Of a DNA stretch of 64,000 nt, positions 22,308 through 32,975 are shown piece by piece. The DNA is from Takakia lepidozioides (Eukaryota > Streptophyta > Takakiopsida > Takakiales > Takakiaceae): positions 8,308,001 through 8,372,000 of the forward strand of contig CM060734.1 in NCBI GenBank assembly GCA_030704615.1, written 5' to 3'. Position 1 is the stretch's first letter. Every line of letters begins with the position of its first letter. Under the pieces are notes generated by a model, which made no database searches, was not told the DNA's origin, and saw only the letters and a program-made list of their open reading frames with translations. A program made the translations under genes and the position numbers.

Positions 22308-23875
22308 GTGCAAGACCCTGCGGATAATTGGTCTCAATGGTTTGTAAGTCACAAGGCTGTTGATGACCAACAAGAAATACAGAAAACTCCACAGGAAGAT
22401 CCGCAGCAGGCCATGGTCCCGAGTTCCATAGGTCGAACCCTTAATCTTTTAGGGAACTACTTTAAGACTCATGTTCCCTTGGAACAGCTGGCAGCACTGA
22501 GGGAGGAACTCAAACAAGAGTTTGAGGTCAGGATTCTGGCTGAACGGACAACCAAGATTGATTTTGAGGCAAGCCTCAAGCTTAAGCAAGAGCTGGAGGA
22601 GACCACTGCTACCCTGCAACTTGCAAGAGAGGATTTGATCAAGGCAGGCCTTGAATAGCAGCAGATGCAAGAGGATTATACTCAGCAACTGTATCAGTTA
22701 CAAATCAATCATGAGGCACTGCTGGCATCAGAGAAAGTTGTTGCTACAGGATTAGAGGCAGCTAACCAAAAACTTACCATACAGTCGATGAATCATGAAG
22801 TTCAACTTCAAGGGATAGAGACATAGCTCAGGGAGAAAGCCAATATGTGTGCAGAGGCTAAAGCTGAGGTCATTCTAATTACTGGCATGAAAGACACCAT
22901 CAGTCGCTAGGAAGTCTCCCTCAAAGAGTTGAGGCTCTACAAGGAAAAGACAGACTAGAACATGTTGCACTTGCACAACAGGATAATGCTATATACAAGC
23001 ACACACTTTTAGTGGCTGAGAAGGGGAGGAAGGAAGCCAATAATATGATGGCTGCCTTTGCAGCCTTGAAAGATCCCTATCACCAACGCATACAAAGGAT
23101 GGAGCAACAGTTGGAGGCATACAACCTGAAGGAGGAGCAAGCTATCAGGGATTCTACAAAAAAATTGGTAGATGATCATCTCCTGCACGTATGGTTAGAG
23201 GAGGGACCAATGGAAGGTAAGGCACCTAGAAAATTAACTAAGGATAAGATGCAGGATCTCAGACAACGGGTGCAGAGTATTGCCACAAGCACCATATATG
23301 TTGTCTATGGTCAGATAGCTGAGTTGCAGGAGGAGGTGATGGGTTTTCAGACTCAAGTAGAGGACTTGAGTTCAGCCATTGACAAGAGGGAATTTGTTCC
23401 TAAGGAACAGTTACTAGCCATATATCTGTAGGCCAAGTCTTTTGTTCTTCAATTTCTAGTGGAAGGGAGACAGGCCTTGCCAACAAAAGGAGGGAGTGCA
23501 TCGAGTTCACAGCAGCCACATGCAGCCACCGCGGCTACCATGACACTGCTGCAATCAGTACCTGCTGTTTGGGGTGACTCTTCTTTTAACCCACCTACTA
23601 CTCCTGCTGATCTTGAATATAGCAGAGCCATGGTTCTTCCCTTCAACCATATTCCATTGGTTATGGATTTGGTTTGGAAGGAAATGGGTCCTCCCGAGTC
23701 CTTGACACATTATTACAAACTCATGCCTGCGCCAACACTACTACCTCCCACACCCCCTCAGGCACAAATCCGAACTATCTGTAGCGTCGAAAGGCTTGAA
23801 ATGAGAAGTGTATCAAAGGCAAGACCAATACAGTTGCCGATCCAGAAACCATGTATAACTGATATCCTCGCATGA
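22308..23875 (+). pseudogene. Coiled-coil Gag-like protein, broken by TAG stops
   Basis: An open frame follows the LTR leader (possible start in front of MVPSSIGRTLNLLGNYF) and continues as a long glutamate/glutamine-rich coiled coil (LKQELEETTATLQLAREDL; MEQQLEAYNLKEEQAI). In-frame stops at 22,656, about 22,828, 22,909 and 23,429 are all TAG. One frame change near 22,955 joins the first part to HVALAQQDNAIYKHT. The C-terminal part is proline/threonine-rich and ends at 23,875. Its position behind an LTR suggests a Gag or leader protein of that element, but no capsid, zinc knuckle or pol motif is seen. It differs from the leader and Gag at 10.6-7.7 kb, although the LTRs match. Confidence 0.5.
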
Positions 23876-24340
23876 AGTGCCAGATGTTGTCTTCGAAGAT
23901 ATGCAATACTTCTTGCATAATAGTGCCTCAAATACACACTCTCTGTGCCCTACAGCCCACAATCACTGTTGATCTATTGGTCTCTATTACTGTGGAATCC
24001 AACGCCTCCGCCATTTTAGGATGATTGACTCCATGTCCCAAGCTTGCATCCCACCGGCCATGGGCGGCCGCTTCAACAATCACCCACAGAAACAAAATAC
24101 TGGGCAACGGCTTCGATGTAAAGTTAAGGTGATACCTCTAAGTGATGTACATATTCAATGAAAGACCATGCCTCTGCTGTGTCCTTGGAACAGGGCATGG
24201 ACTTACAGGCGATACCACTGCAAGGATGTAGACAGTGGATTCCAGACTATACCTCTGCTGGTGTATGCAACAGGGCGACGATTTGCAGGTGATACCTCTG
24301 CAAGGGTGTGCGCTGAGAGTATCGTTCCTCGAGACACCCA
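23876..24340. other. Non-coding, with an ~80-bp imperfect tandem duplication
   Basis: 24,167-24,232 and 24,247-24,312 share the phrases CCTCTGCTG, CAACAGGGC, TTACAGGCGATACC/TTGCAGGTGATACC and CTGCAAGG-TG. No gene is supported. Confidence 0.45.
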
Positions 24341-24620
24341 CAGGGCTGACGAAGCGGACCGCCTCCATATTGATTTCCTGGGCGGTCCACGTCGGCGTTC
24401 GGCGGTCCGGGCTGGAGCCCGTGGGTGGGCCGGTTCGACAAGAGAATGGGCGATGGGCGGAGTCGTCGCCCGGTGGGTCGTGAAGCGGACAGGGTAACAG
24501 TGGGCGACGGCTTCGTCGGTCGCCTCTACGGCGGGGCGACCGCTACCGTCGGTCGCCCGGCACTCTCATTAAAACCTTGGGCAGCGGTCGCCTAAGCGGG
24601 CCCGTGGGCCCCACTTCATG
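24341..24620. repeat. GC-rich segment with GACCGCC/GGCGGTC motifs
   Basis: A block much richer in GC than its surroundings, with hairpins such as GGCGACGGCTTCGTCGGTCGCC and GGCGACCGCTACCGTCGGTCGCC. The half-site is the same as in the four palindrome arrays, but spacing is irregular and the spacers are GC-rich. Confidence 0.45.
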
Positions 24621-24699
24621 CATAGTGGCAATTGGATATGCGGGGCAATAAAATACTCATGTGTGGCATGACCATGTAATGAATATAAATGCCTCCTGG

Positions 24700-24900
24700 A
24701 AATGGACAGTAGGTTGGGAACAAGTGGGTTGTTGGGAACAAGTAGGTTAATAACAAGTGGGATGTTGGGAACAACTAGTTGTTAACAAGTGGGTTGTTCG
24801 GAACAAGTGGTTGTTAACAAGTATGAAAGCATATTTGGAAGATGCTTTAAAGAGAAGCATATTTGGGAAGATGCTTTGGTTTGAAGCATCTTTTGGCACA
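24700..24900. repeat. Minisatellite: GGGAACAAGTGGGTTGTT and AGATGCTTT units
   Basis: About six imperfect copies of a 15-25-bp unit (GTTGGGAACAAGTGG...) to 24,835, followed by three copies of GAAGCATATTTGG-AAGATGCTTT. No coding potential. Confidence 0.75.
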
Positions 24901-24918
24901 TCACGTTGATGTATTGAA

Positions 24919-25070
24919 GGGTGTAGATGTGGTCAAATGGTACACACTTAGTGAATACTTTTTTACCACATCTACACCCATAAAGATAAAAGATAAAGAT
25001 TCTTTAACGTCCCATCTACACCCATAACAACTCGTTGTGAAGAACATCGAGTTGATGTTGTTATGGGTGT
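24919..25070. repeat. Two adjacent perfect-stem hairpins
   Basis: GGGTGTAGATGTGGT (24,919-24,933) pairs with 24,965-24,979 (15 bp). ACACCCATAACAAC (25,018-25,031) pairs with 25,057-25,070 (14 bp). The two hairpins share the phrase CATCTACACCCATAA, suggesting a MITE-like element. Confidence 0.7.
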
Positions 25071-26876
25071 GACAGGGACACCGGGGCGGAACAGGGACAG
25101 GGTTTGTGTTCAAAAAGTATTCCTTACCTATATATTGAACCACACACTGAAGCCATCTGTTTCACAAACATTGGATCGCCTAGATTGCATGAGATCCCAA
25201 CCCTCTGTTTCGGATTGCCTGGGATAGCCGCACAGCACCCTGCTGGAAGCCACTACAAGTCGGCCATGAAGTACAGAATAACAAGGCCCCAATAGGCGAC
25301 TTCATGACCTACAGCTCTTAACGAATAAGGAGACAGGAGACAGTGAAGCATCAAAAGAATCACTTCAGAGAATCCAAATGACCTAGTCCAAGCGGTAAGC
25401 AGGGTTGATTGGGTATAGGGCAACCTACCATATCCATGCCGAGATGATTGGTAGGACCCAAGCTGCTGTGCGTGCTGGAGTGGCCGACAACTGACACGAA
25501 CACCCCCTTTCACATATGGGCCCCACACTGGCCGGGTGAGTCTTGAGCCAGGTTATCAGGTGGATGGTGATGGTCCACATGTGCGAAGACAGTTGTGTGC
25601 TGCACTTGAATCTCCTGAAGAAGCCAAGCCACTACTCTACTGAACACGGCTCTACTGGGCCCCAAGAAGTGATTGGAGCACTCCCACTCTCTCTCTCTAC
25701 GAGTCTTCTGGCAATGTTACAACTTGTCATATCAGACTAAGACACTGATGCAGCACAGGACGTGTAACATGACATAGGTTTTCAGGAAAAGAGATGACAT
25801 TTAGAGTGTGCCTGCATGAGGCAAAGGAGAAATCATGCTACTTATTTTGTCACAACTTTGTAGTGTATGTAAAGTCCATATGATGCCTGCACACAAGCTA
25901 TCCTATCGAGGAGATGGAGACAAGAATGAGACGGAACAGCTAATAGCTGGTTCTCAGGCAAATTTCCAGACCACCATGACCATAAACCCCACAGAAGAAT
26001 TGCATCACACAGTACATACACACCAAGACATGGGAGAAACGCAGGAGTTATCTGTCCGACTCCATCTTGCATTCACTTGCATTCTTTCTCAGGAGACATT
26101 TGAAACTCTGTCCCCCAGCCTATGTAACTCAGGAAGCTCCCTTGTGCAGCGGGATCTTCAAGTATATGAACACGTATCAAAAACATTGTCTATCTATCGA
26201 GCATATAGTACTACAAGGAGCACATCTAAATGCACATCCAACAATAGAAGTTGTATTGGATCTGCACAGAAACTTTTTCACTACAATCTGTGCAGGTCTA
26301 CCAGTGTCCAACAGAAGAAATAATATGCAACACACTTGGCCTCCTTCCACAGTGGTGGGCCTGGGTCATTTCAACTCCAGTCTGTCAGCGCCACCAGGAA
26401 TGGAACTCTCCATAGTCCCCTTCTCTTCTCATTCAAATCTGAGGGGAAGACATCAAACAAAAACAAACTCCACTTCAATGTGAATTCTGGCCACTTGATA
26501 TTGCAGCCAGCTGTTTTTTTTCCATCCACACTGCGGTTGCTAATGGCATGCTTCAATGCTGACCTGCTCAACAGCCCATTCATCTTTCCTTCTTTGTCGT
26601 TGGCCTTCTTATAGAGTGGGCATCTAATTGTTTTGGCCCAAAGCACCAGCCATGTGAGGTTCACATGACAAAAGGCTCTGAATTTCTGTCTACTGTACAA
26701 ACGAAGGCACCCAGAACCTGTGCCTTTGGTCTCTCTTTGAGCCCCACGGGATTGTCCACTCGCTGTTAGCAGTGGCGACGAAGCTCCTTTGTAGAGAACC
26801 TGCAAGTCATATCGTTATCCCTTTCACAACGTATTCCTTCCAAAAGCGCTGCTCGCTTTCCAGCAGCAAGTGGCTC
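25071..26876. other. Non-coding stretch downstream of the His-rich gene
   Basis: Several frames of 60-160 codons exist on both strands but none has a recognisable domain. The right end should contain the 3' untranslated region of the minus-strand gene. Confidence 0.4.
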
Positions 26877-28244
26877 CTAAGAGGGCACAGAGAGAAGCTC
26901 CTTTCCCAACATGAAGGAACCATATTGCACTTCTGGGCTTCTGATCTCTTCGAAGGAGTTTCTTGGAGTATATGGCATGAAGGGCAGAATTGGAGGAGAT
27001 TTCAAGACAATGTCTTGCATACGTGTATCAACGTATTCCGAATGATGATGGTGATGGTGATGGTGATGATGCTGATGCTGGTGTTCATGCCGATGCTGAT
27101 GGAGTTCCCCGACGTGAGACTGGGTTAGTAAGTGCAGGGCCTTCGAGACTGCACGAAAACTCCACGAGCCTACTTTGCCGTGCTTGTGGCACTCGCACGA
27201 CATAATCTCCAGGTCGGGATCCTCTTTGGTGGGCAAAGAGTGCACCATGTGAGAAAAGCGCCGGGAGAGCACCATCTTCAACCCCGACTTGAATGCCTTG
27301 CGGTGGAAGATATGGTGACCATCGTCATGTGCTTCATCGAAGTACTCGTGTCCTGTGCCTTGGACGATGCTGCAACCATTGTGATGTGATTCATCTAAGG
27401 ATTTGAGTACCTTCCCTTGGGAGCTACTCTGACAGTCGACGTCTGAGCCGTTGAAGGAGTTGACTCCCGTGTTGTGGAAGATTCTGTGATCATCATGAGG
27501 TGATCCAGCGAAGAACTTGTGTACCTGCCATTTGGAGACGTAGTGATTTGATCCATCGACAGACTTGCGTCTTGTGTCTTGGACGATGCTGTGACCATCG
27601 TGATGTGATTCATGGAGGGACGTACCTACCTTGTCTTGGAAGATGAAGTGATTATCGTCAGGTGATCCGTCGAAGGACTTGCGTATCCTTTTTTGAGTGA
27701 TGTTGTCACCGTCCTCACATGATTCGTCGAAGGACTTGCGTGACTTGAACTGAGAAGTGTAGTGACCATCCTCACGCGATTCGTCGAAGGACCTGCGTCC
27801 CTTAGCTTGGAAAACTATCCAACCATTGTCATGTGGTTCACCCAAGGACTTGTGTGCATCGCCTGGGGAAATGCTTTGACAACGGTCTTTTGAGTCGTTC
27901 AAGGACTTGTGCCCCTTGCTATGAAAGAGATGGTGCCCATGAAAATGTGCTCCATCAAAGGAGTGGCGTATCTTGCCTAGGAAACTCCTGCGCCCGTTGT
28001 TATGTGGTTCTTCATGAGGTACATCGTTTGAGGGAGCAGGGGGTGCGAAGGCATGGTCGAGCTGTTTGGAGAGAGACACAAGTTCATAGGAATCAAATAG
28101 TGAGCTCCCAGCATTCCAGCGGGGGTCTGCATCTGTACACACCATATCCATCGAGCCTTCCGTATTTTCTCCATTCCTCATGGCTTCAATCTGAACAACA
28201 GTTTCCAATGCACCCGATAAGTTAAATAAAATCTCTGCAATCAC
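26877..28244 (-). CDS. Repeat-rich, histidine-rich plant protein (unrecognised)
   Basis: An uninterrupted 455-codon frame, the longest intact one here and the best host-gene candidate. The first in-frame ATG is at 28,181 (MRNGENTEG); the frame opens upstream to about 28,259, so codons before it may belong to a spliced exon. N-terminus: hydrophobic ILFNLSGALETVV, then SSLFDSYELVSLSKQLDHAF. Residues 93-317: twelve tandem repeats of 19 residues (one of 16), consensus RKSFDxSxxDGHxIxQxxx. Residues 382-401: a His/Gln tract ending in ten histidines, possibly metal-binding. C-terminus: SPPILPFMPYTPRNSFEE and RSPEVQYGSFML, short motifs that look conserved. No membrane segment or signal peptide is evident. 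The upstream pyrimidine-rich leader supports expression. The function is not known; I do not recognise the family. Confidence 0.7.
   Translation of the reverse strand: MIAEILFNLSGALETVVQIEAMRNGENTEGSMDMVCTDADPRWNAGSSLFDSYELVSLSKQLDHAFAPPAPSNDVPHEEPHNNGRRSFLGKIRHSFDGAHFHGHHLFHSKGHKSLNDSKDRCQSISPGDAHKSLGEPHDNGWIVFQAKGRRSFDESREDGHYTSQFKSRKSFDESCEDGDNITQKRIRKSFDGSPDDNHFIFQDKVGTSLHESHHDGHSIVQDTRRKSVDGSNHYVSKWQVHKFFAGSPHDDHRIFHNTGVNSFNGSDVDCQSSSQGKVLKSLDESHHNGCSIVQGTGHEYFDEAHDDGHHIFHRKAFKSGLKMVLSRRFSHMVHSLPTKEDPDLEIMSCECHKHGKVGSWSFRAVSKALHLLTQSHVGELHQHRHEHQHQHHHHHHHHHHSEYVDTRMQDIVLKSPPILPFMPYTPRNSFEEIRSPEVQYGSFMLGKELLSVPS
27042..27101 (-). repeat. His/Gln codon tract
   Basis: CAT/CAC codons with a few Gln, Arg and Glu codons, ending in ten His codons; on the + strand it is a GATGGTGATG microsatellite-like run, likely length-variable. 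Confidence 0.75.
27294..27968 (-). repeat. Twelve 57-bp tandem coding repeats
   Basis: Eleven units of 57 bp and one of 48 bp, all in frame. Most conserved is the phrase for KSFD(E/G)S. Copies differ strongly, so the array is old and kept in frame. Confidence 0.8.
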
Positions 28245-28760
28245 TGAAGAACTTCTCAGTGTCCATCACGAAAAATGTAACAACCAGTTCCTCAGTATTT
28301 TTCAGATATCGGACCACAACGCACTGTAAACCATCATCGGCATATGACACGACTAGCTCTATGGCAGACTATGTTTTTCCTTGTAAACGCGGCTGTACGA
28401 AACAGGAGTACTCTCACGTGCTGGAAATTGACCTCCAGAGTAAGTGGAAAATTTCCCATAATTGCAAGATAGCAAGATACCTCTCAGCAGACTCAGAAGC
28501 CATGATGAGATTCACTACCTTCGCTTTCAAGGGTCTCCAGAAAATTGAGAGGGAAGAAAGAGAGAGAGATGAATTTTAATACGTCCGCGAGAGGCCCAAA
28601 GGACCCAAGGGACACAGCACAGAAGCACACAGAGAGAGGGAGAGAGAGATTTCCATTCAAGAGCTGGTGTTTACCTTGAAGCGTGTGGCCCTTCGCACAG
28701 CTATGCCAGAGGTGCGGTGGACGTGCATTCCCCCTCCATGATGCTGGAACACAGCCCATG
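28245..28760 (-). promoter_or_regulatory. Leader and possible first exon of the His-rich gene
   Basis: On the minus strand a CT-rich leader (about 28,650-28,560) is followed by ATGGCTTCTGAGTCTGCTGA at 28,503 and then GAG|GTATCT, a possible 5' splice site near 28,480. Possible acceptors are TTCTTCAG and TGATTGCAG just before 28,244. Phases do not join perfectly, so the exon model is open. Confidence 0.3.
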
Positions 28761-30140
28761 CGGCTGCCTTGGTGCTTTCTCTCGCCGTGTCTACGTTGTG
28801 TACCTTATTCCCATGCATTCTCGACTCTCTTGCTGTCTCTTTCATTGCTTCACATAGACACAATCGAAAACCGGAGATACAGAGCTCACGAAGCCTCTGA
28901 AATTCCACTTCTAGTCCTCCCAGAGCACTCCCCTTTGGCTCTTACGCCCTGAATAAAAGAACCAAAGACACCACAAAACACTGCGTGGCCGAATGGTATG
29001 GCAAATTCGGAGATAGTTGCCCAGGTAAAAGTCTGAAGACACAGAGAACTAGTACTCGAACAGTTGACAGTACCATCGCACTGATGAGAGTAGCCTTCCG
29101 TTGAAAATATCCCTCAACTGTAAACAATTGGACCAAGGGAATTCACTATCTAGCTAAGCGACTAAGGCTGCGGCGGACAGAAATGAAGAGTCTCACACTT
29201 GACGCAGGAATGAACCAGACCCCTCTCAGCATACCTCGTGCTTTTAGTGCACAAACAGATCAGACTCCTGCAGGATCGCAAACACCTGCGCATTTCCTCT
29301 TACAATCCTCACAAGCGCAGGAAAAAAAATCTAACTACACACGCTACGTAAATGATTCAGATAGTTCGCACTCAACTGCGCATCAAAACAAGCAAGAGGA
29401 ATTGGCATTCCACAGCATCGCAGCAGGCACGCGCACTGCCATCATCTCTCCATCTCTCTCTCTCTCTCTCTCGCTCTCCCTCTCTCTTCTTACCGACGCC
29501 CAACGGGCAGCCGGTCACCCACAGCGGGGAAACAGGCTGCACCCGGTGGGACGGCGCAGCGCCGGTCTTAATAGTAACAGAACTAGTTAGCACCGTTCTA
29601 CTGTTAACAGAACTTACTTAGTTAGCGCGTCCCTCTCTCTCTCTCTCTCTCTCTCTCGTTTTTGTCTCTTTGTGCGCCCAAAATGGGATTCAGGATTGTA
29701 TCGAAAATGTGCGACCATCATCGACCCAATCAAGCCAAAGTATTCGCGTATGAGAAGAATGTTTACGATGGCGTTATCGGAAGATATTCCGAGGCAGGTT
29801 TGGAGTTTATGTGTGCACGCTGTAGGCATCTTGTGAGAGAGCAGATAATCCCATGACACAAACAAGATGGTGAAGTAGGCAGGTGGGGCCTCCTGCGACT
29901 GTGCACCACGCACAGTGTGCGTGGCTGTTATGAGGCCTGGAGCTGTGCAGGCCCACCACTGACAATTGATTCCAGTCCCATTGTGTGGGAGCCGTGGAGA
30001 AGAGGGGAGGTGTATTTGTGTTTGTAGATACCTAGGTGCTAGGAGGGGCATGAGGTCACGGTGCATGCTCGTCGCAAGATGAAGAGATTGAATGAATCTA
30101 GGTCTTGGGTCTGGAGAAGGTGAGGCGCATTTATACACAC
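28761..30140. other. Upstream region with CT microsatellites
   Basis: CT runs at 29,451-29,490 and 29,631-29,660. A 57-codon frame begins at 29,682 (MGFRIVSKMCDHHRP) behind the second run, but it has no recognisable domain and is not called a gene. Confidence 0.4.
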
Positions 30141-32777
30141 AGAAGTACCCATTGCCCTAATTTAGGATGCATCTGGCAGGACAGCTAGCTCAGCCTCATT
30201 ATCCGCACAACTTTTCCAGATCAATAGGTAGACCTGGTTTAGATGGACCCGCAACAAGAGTCCTGTAAAGAGACGATGCGCGACAATGGATATAAGTAGC
30301 AGTTATGGGGATGGATGCTTGCAATAGCTCGTGTGGTAGGATTGAAGGCACTCCCTTTGGAGTTTTGTGCTTTCATTCATGCACTGGTCCAGCGCAGTGT
30401 GTATCTTGCTGCACCCAATCTCTTTTCGCCACCAAGTAGGCTACTCCCTTGCAACTTGTGAAGACTGCAGATATGATTCCGACATTCATCTCTCTTCAGG
30501 AGTTTTTCCATCCACTTGGTGCACCAGCCTTCTTCTATCACAGGTCAGACTGCAGGAGCTTGAATGATCCAACACAACTCCGTGCATGTCAGGAAATAAT
30601 CCACTCAGACATTGGGAGTGTTTTGGTAAACCGACAGCACCGGCATGACTAACACTAACGGACCTTGATAGGAAAAAAAAACCCTTGTAGAATAACAAGG
30701 TTGCATTGTTTCAAGCCTCACTGTCACCTTTCATGCAAATATCAACATGGGTTCTCCAATTATAGCAAGGGTTCAACTTGGAGACTTGTATTCAGCCACA
30801 ACTTGGAGACAGCCAGGAGGGTTTTCATCTTTGTAGGTTGGCAGCTCCAGTAACAGGGATCGCCCTGCAGGGCAAGAGTCTTTCTTGACTACTGTGCTCT
30901 TGATCATCATGAAACTTGTCTGGAGAACCCATATTTCAAAACTGCAGTTGAAGGTAGAAGAAGAATCAGGAAGCATGTGGAGGGGGGGATAATCATATTC
31001 CTGCAGTGCAGCTCTAACCAGAGTCTGCTGCAGATGTGGAAACATGTGGCTGTGAGATGCACTGATAATCATATTGCATGAGGCGGAGAGAAGAATTGTC
31101 CACACAGAGATAAGACGCCAGCTCAAAACAGGTTTCCATCTACCTTCACATAGTCTCGGCCCTGTTCAACATGGATTTAATGATCGCTTGCCTTCAGGCA
31201 GACCTTGACTAAAGAGTCAAATGAGACTACAACGATCAATTCTTAGGAAGATCGATGAGATATCTCATCTATTCCAGAGATTTGTGAGGCCCCAATGCTG
31301 ATTCTTACATGGGTGTGTGTAAACATTTACATCTCCCGGTGTCTTGACCATTTATCCATTTATCCACCCCATTACTTCTCCTTGATTGAGCACTTCAAAC
31401 AATCCATCCATCTCCCTATTAGTAACATGCCAGGTGAATTGCCCACAGAGAGGCATGCAGTGGTCCAAGCAGAACAGGGTGTGAAAACAAATATTGTTCT
31501 TGCTTTCCGCCCTGCCCCCTCCAACAGCATAATATCATATCATCAGACTTCAAAGGTCGCGCTGTGGGGTTGATATGCCCTTGCGTTTGAAGAACTCCCG
31601 GAATCCGTAAGGACTCGTATCAAAATTATACTGCATTCAACAGTTTGACAGCATTCGAAGTGAAGATCATGGGCTGGTGCTTCTGTTTATAGACAGGCAC
31701 ACCAGAACTACTATAACCTACCAATCTGCACACTGCTTGAATCTTTAATGCGGAACACTAAATCACAAAATAAAAGTTTCCAACTCTAGGGCTTAAACTG
31801 CATTGAAAAAATGTTGTTTTTGCTTAGAGGGAGTAGGTGCTTTCACAACAACTAAAAATGGTCTGGTGTCAGTATTTGATGTACAGGAGAATATTTATTG
31901 CGCTACATCATCCAATGAGCACATAGCACAACTGAAGCACGGCTGACTAATCACTTAATAGTCCTCTGTCCCATGTCAGACGAGAAAACACAACCATTTT
32001 TAGACATTATTAGGAATTGCCTGTGCATCTTTCGTGGTTTTGAAAAGCCATGAAGTCACAAATTGCCAACTGGAAGTACACGATTGTGGTTGCTCAATAC
32101 TTCAAGAAACCAGCATATTGTGGGGGGGAAACCCTAAGAGGCCTCCAAGGGGAAGAGTTTTGAGCTGCACAGTGATGGAATTTTTGAGGCAAGACAGATC
32201 CTCCTCCAAGCATTGAAGAGAATAAGAGGAAAAGCAAAACAACACAGGGCATGGGCATGGGTGCGTACAGGAATGACGCTGACACTGTAACGAGTCATTG
32301 AGCTCCCTTTATCTCGGGGCTGAGCATCTGCCTGCAACATTTGAGGTTGTCATAGACTTAGCTCTGCACAACATTGTAAGTCCCGACTACTTGCATCACA
32401 CAAAATCTCAATGTGCAGGCAGGTTTGAACCTACTGGCCACTCAACCCCACCTTCATTAGCCCCGATTGAAAAACAACTAGTACAAAAACACTCTGGTTC
32501 TTCCGGTATGGGTGATGTACTCTCTGGTCTTAATGGTGTGAGAGGTCCAGATGATTCCCCTATGTCTATTCCTCTCTCCATACACAGAAGGCAAAGCTGC
32601 TGGTAAAATTGTGAGTGGGAAGACAAAATAATGGTCAATACCACTTTAGGGCTATGGAAGATCTCAACAAATGGATAGTCCTTTCGCTGTCTGGTGATGC
32701 AGAAACCAGGATACTTCGGGCACTCCACCTACACTGGCACAAAGCTCAAGTTCTTTAGCCTCGCTGCCAGTACCACT

Positions 32778-32975
32778 ACATTGTATTGGCACAGGTGAGG
32801 GCCAAGAGTTCTTGCCAAAAGAGGATAGCAGCAGGATAGTGGTACCCCAACAAACTTGACATCCGGATACCACACATTGCATTGGCACAAATGAGGGGCC
32901 AAGAGCTTTTGCCCAAAGAGGATAACAGCAGGATATCAGTACCCGAACAAACTTAACATCAGGATACCACTCAGC
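32778..32975. repeat. Imperfect ~100-bp tandem duplication
   Basis: TTGTATTGGCACAGGTGAGGGCCAAGAG... to GGATACCACAC is repeated as TTGCATTGGCACAAATGAGGGGCCAAGAG... to GGATACCACTC. Both copies contain GAGGATA-CAGCAGGATA and CCAACAAACTT/CGAACAAACTT. Confidence 0.8.

Noticed and set aside
29682-29856. Small gene behind the CT repeat
   Set aside because: 57 codons with a start behind a CT run, but no homology that I recognise and no splice signals; kept only as a remark.
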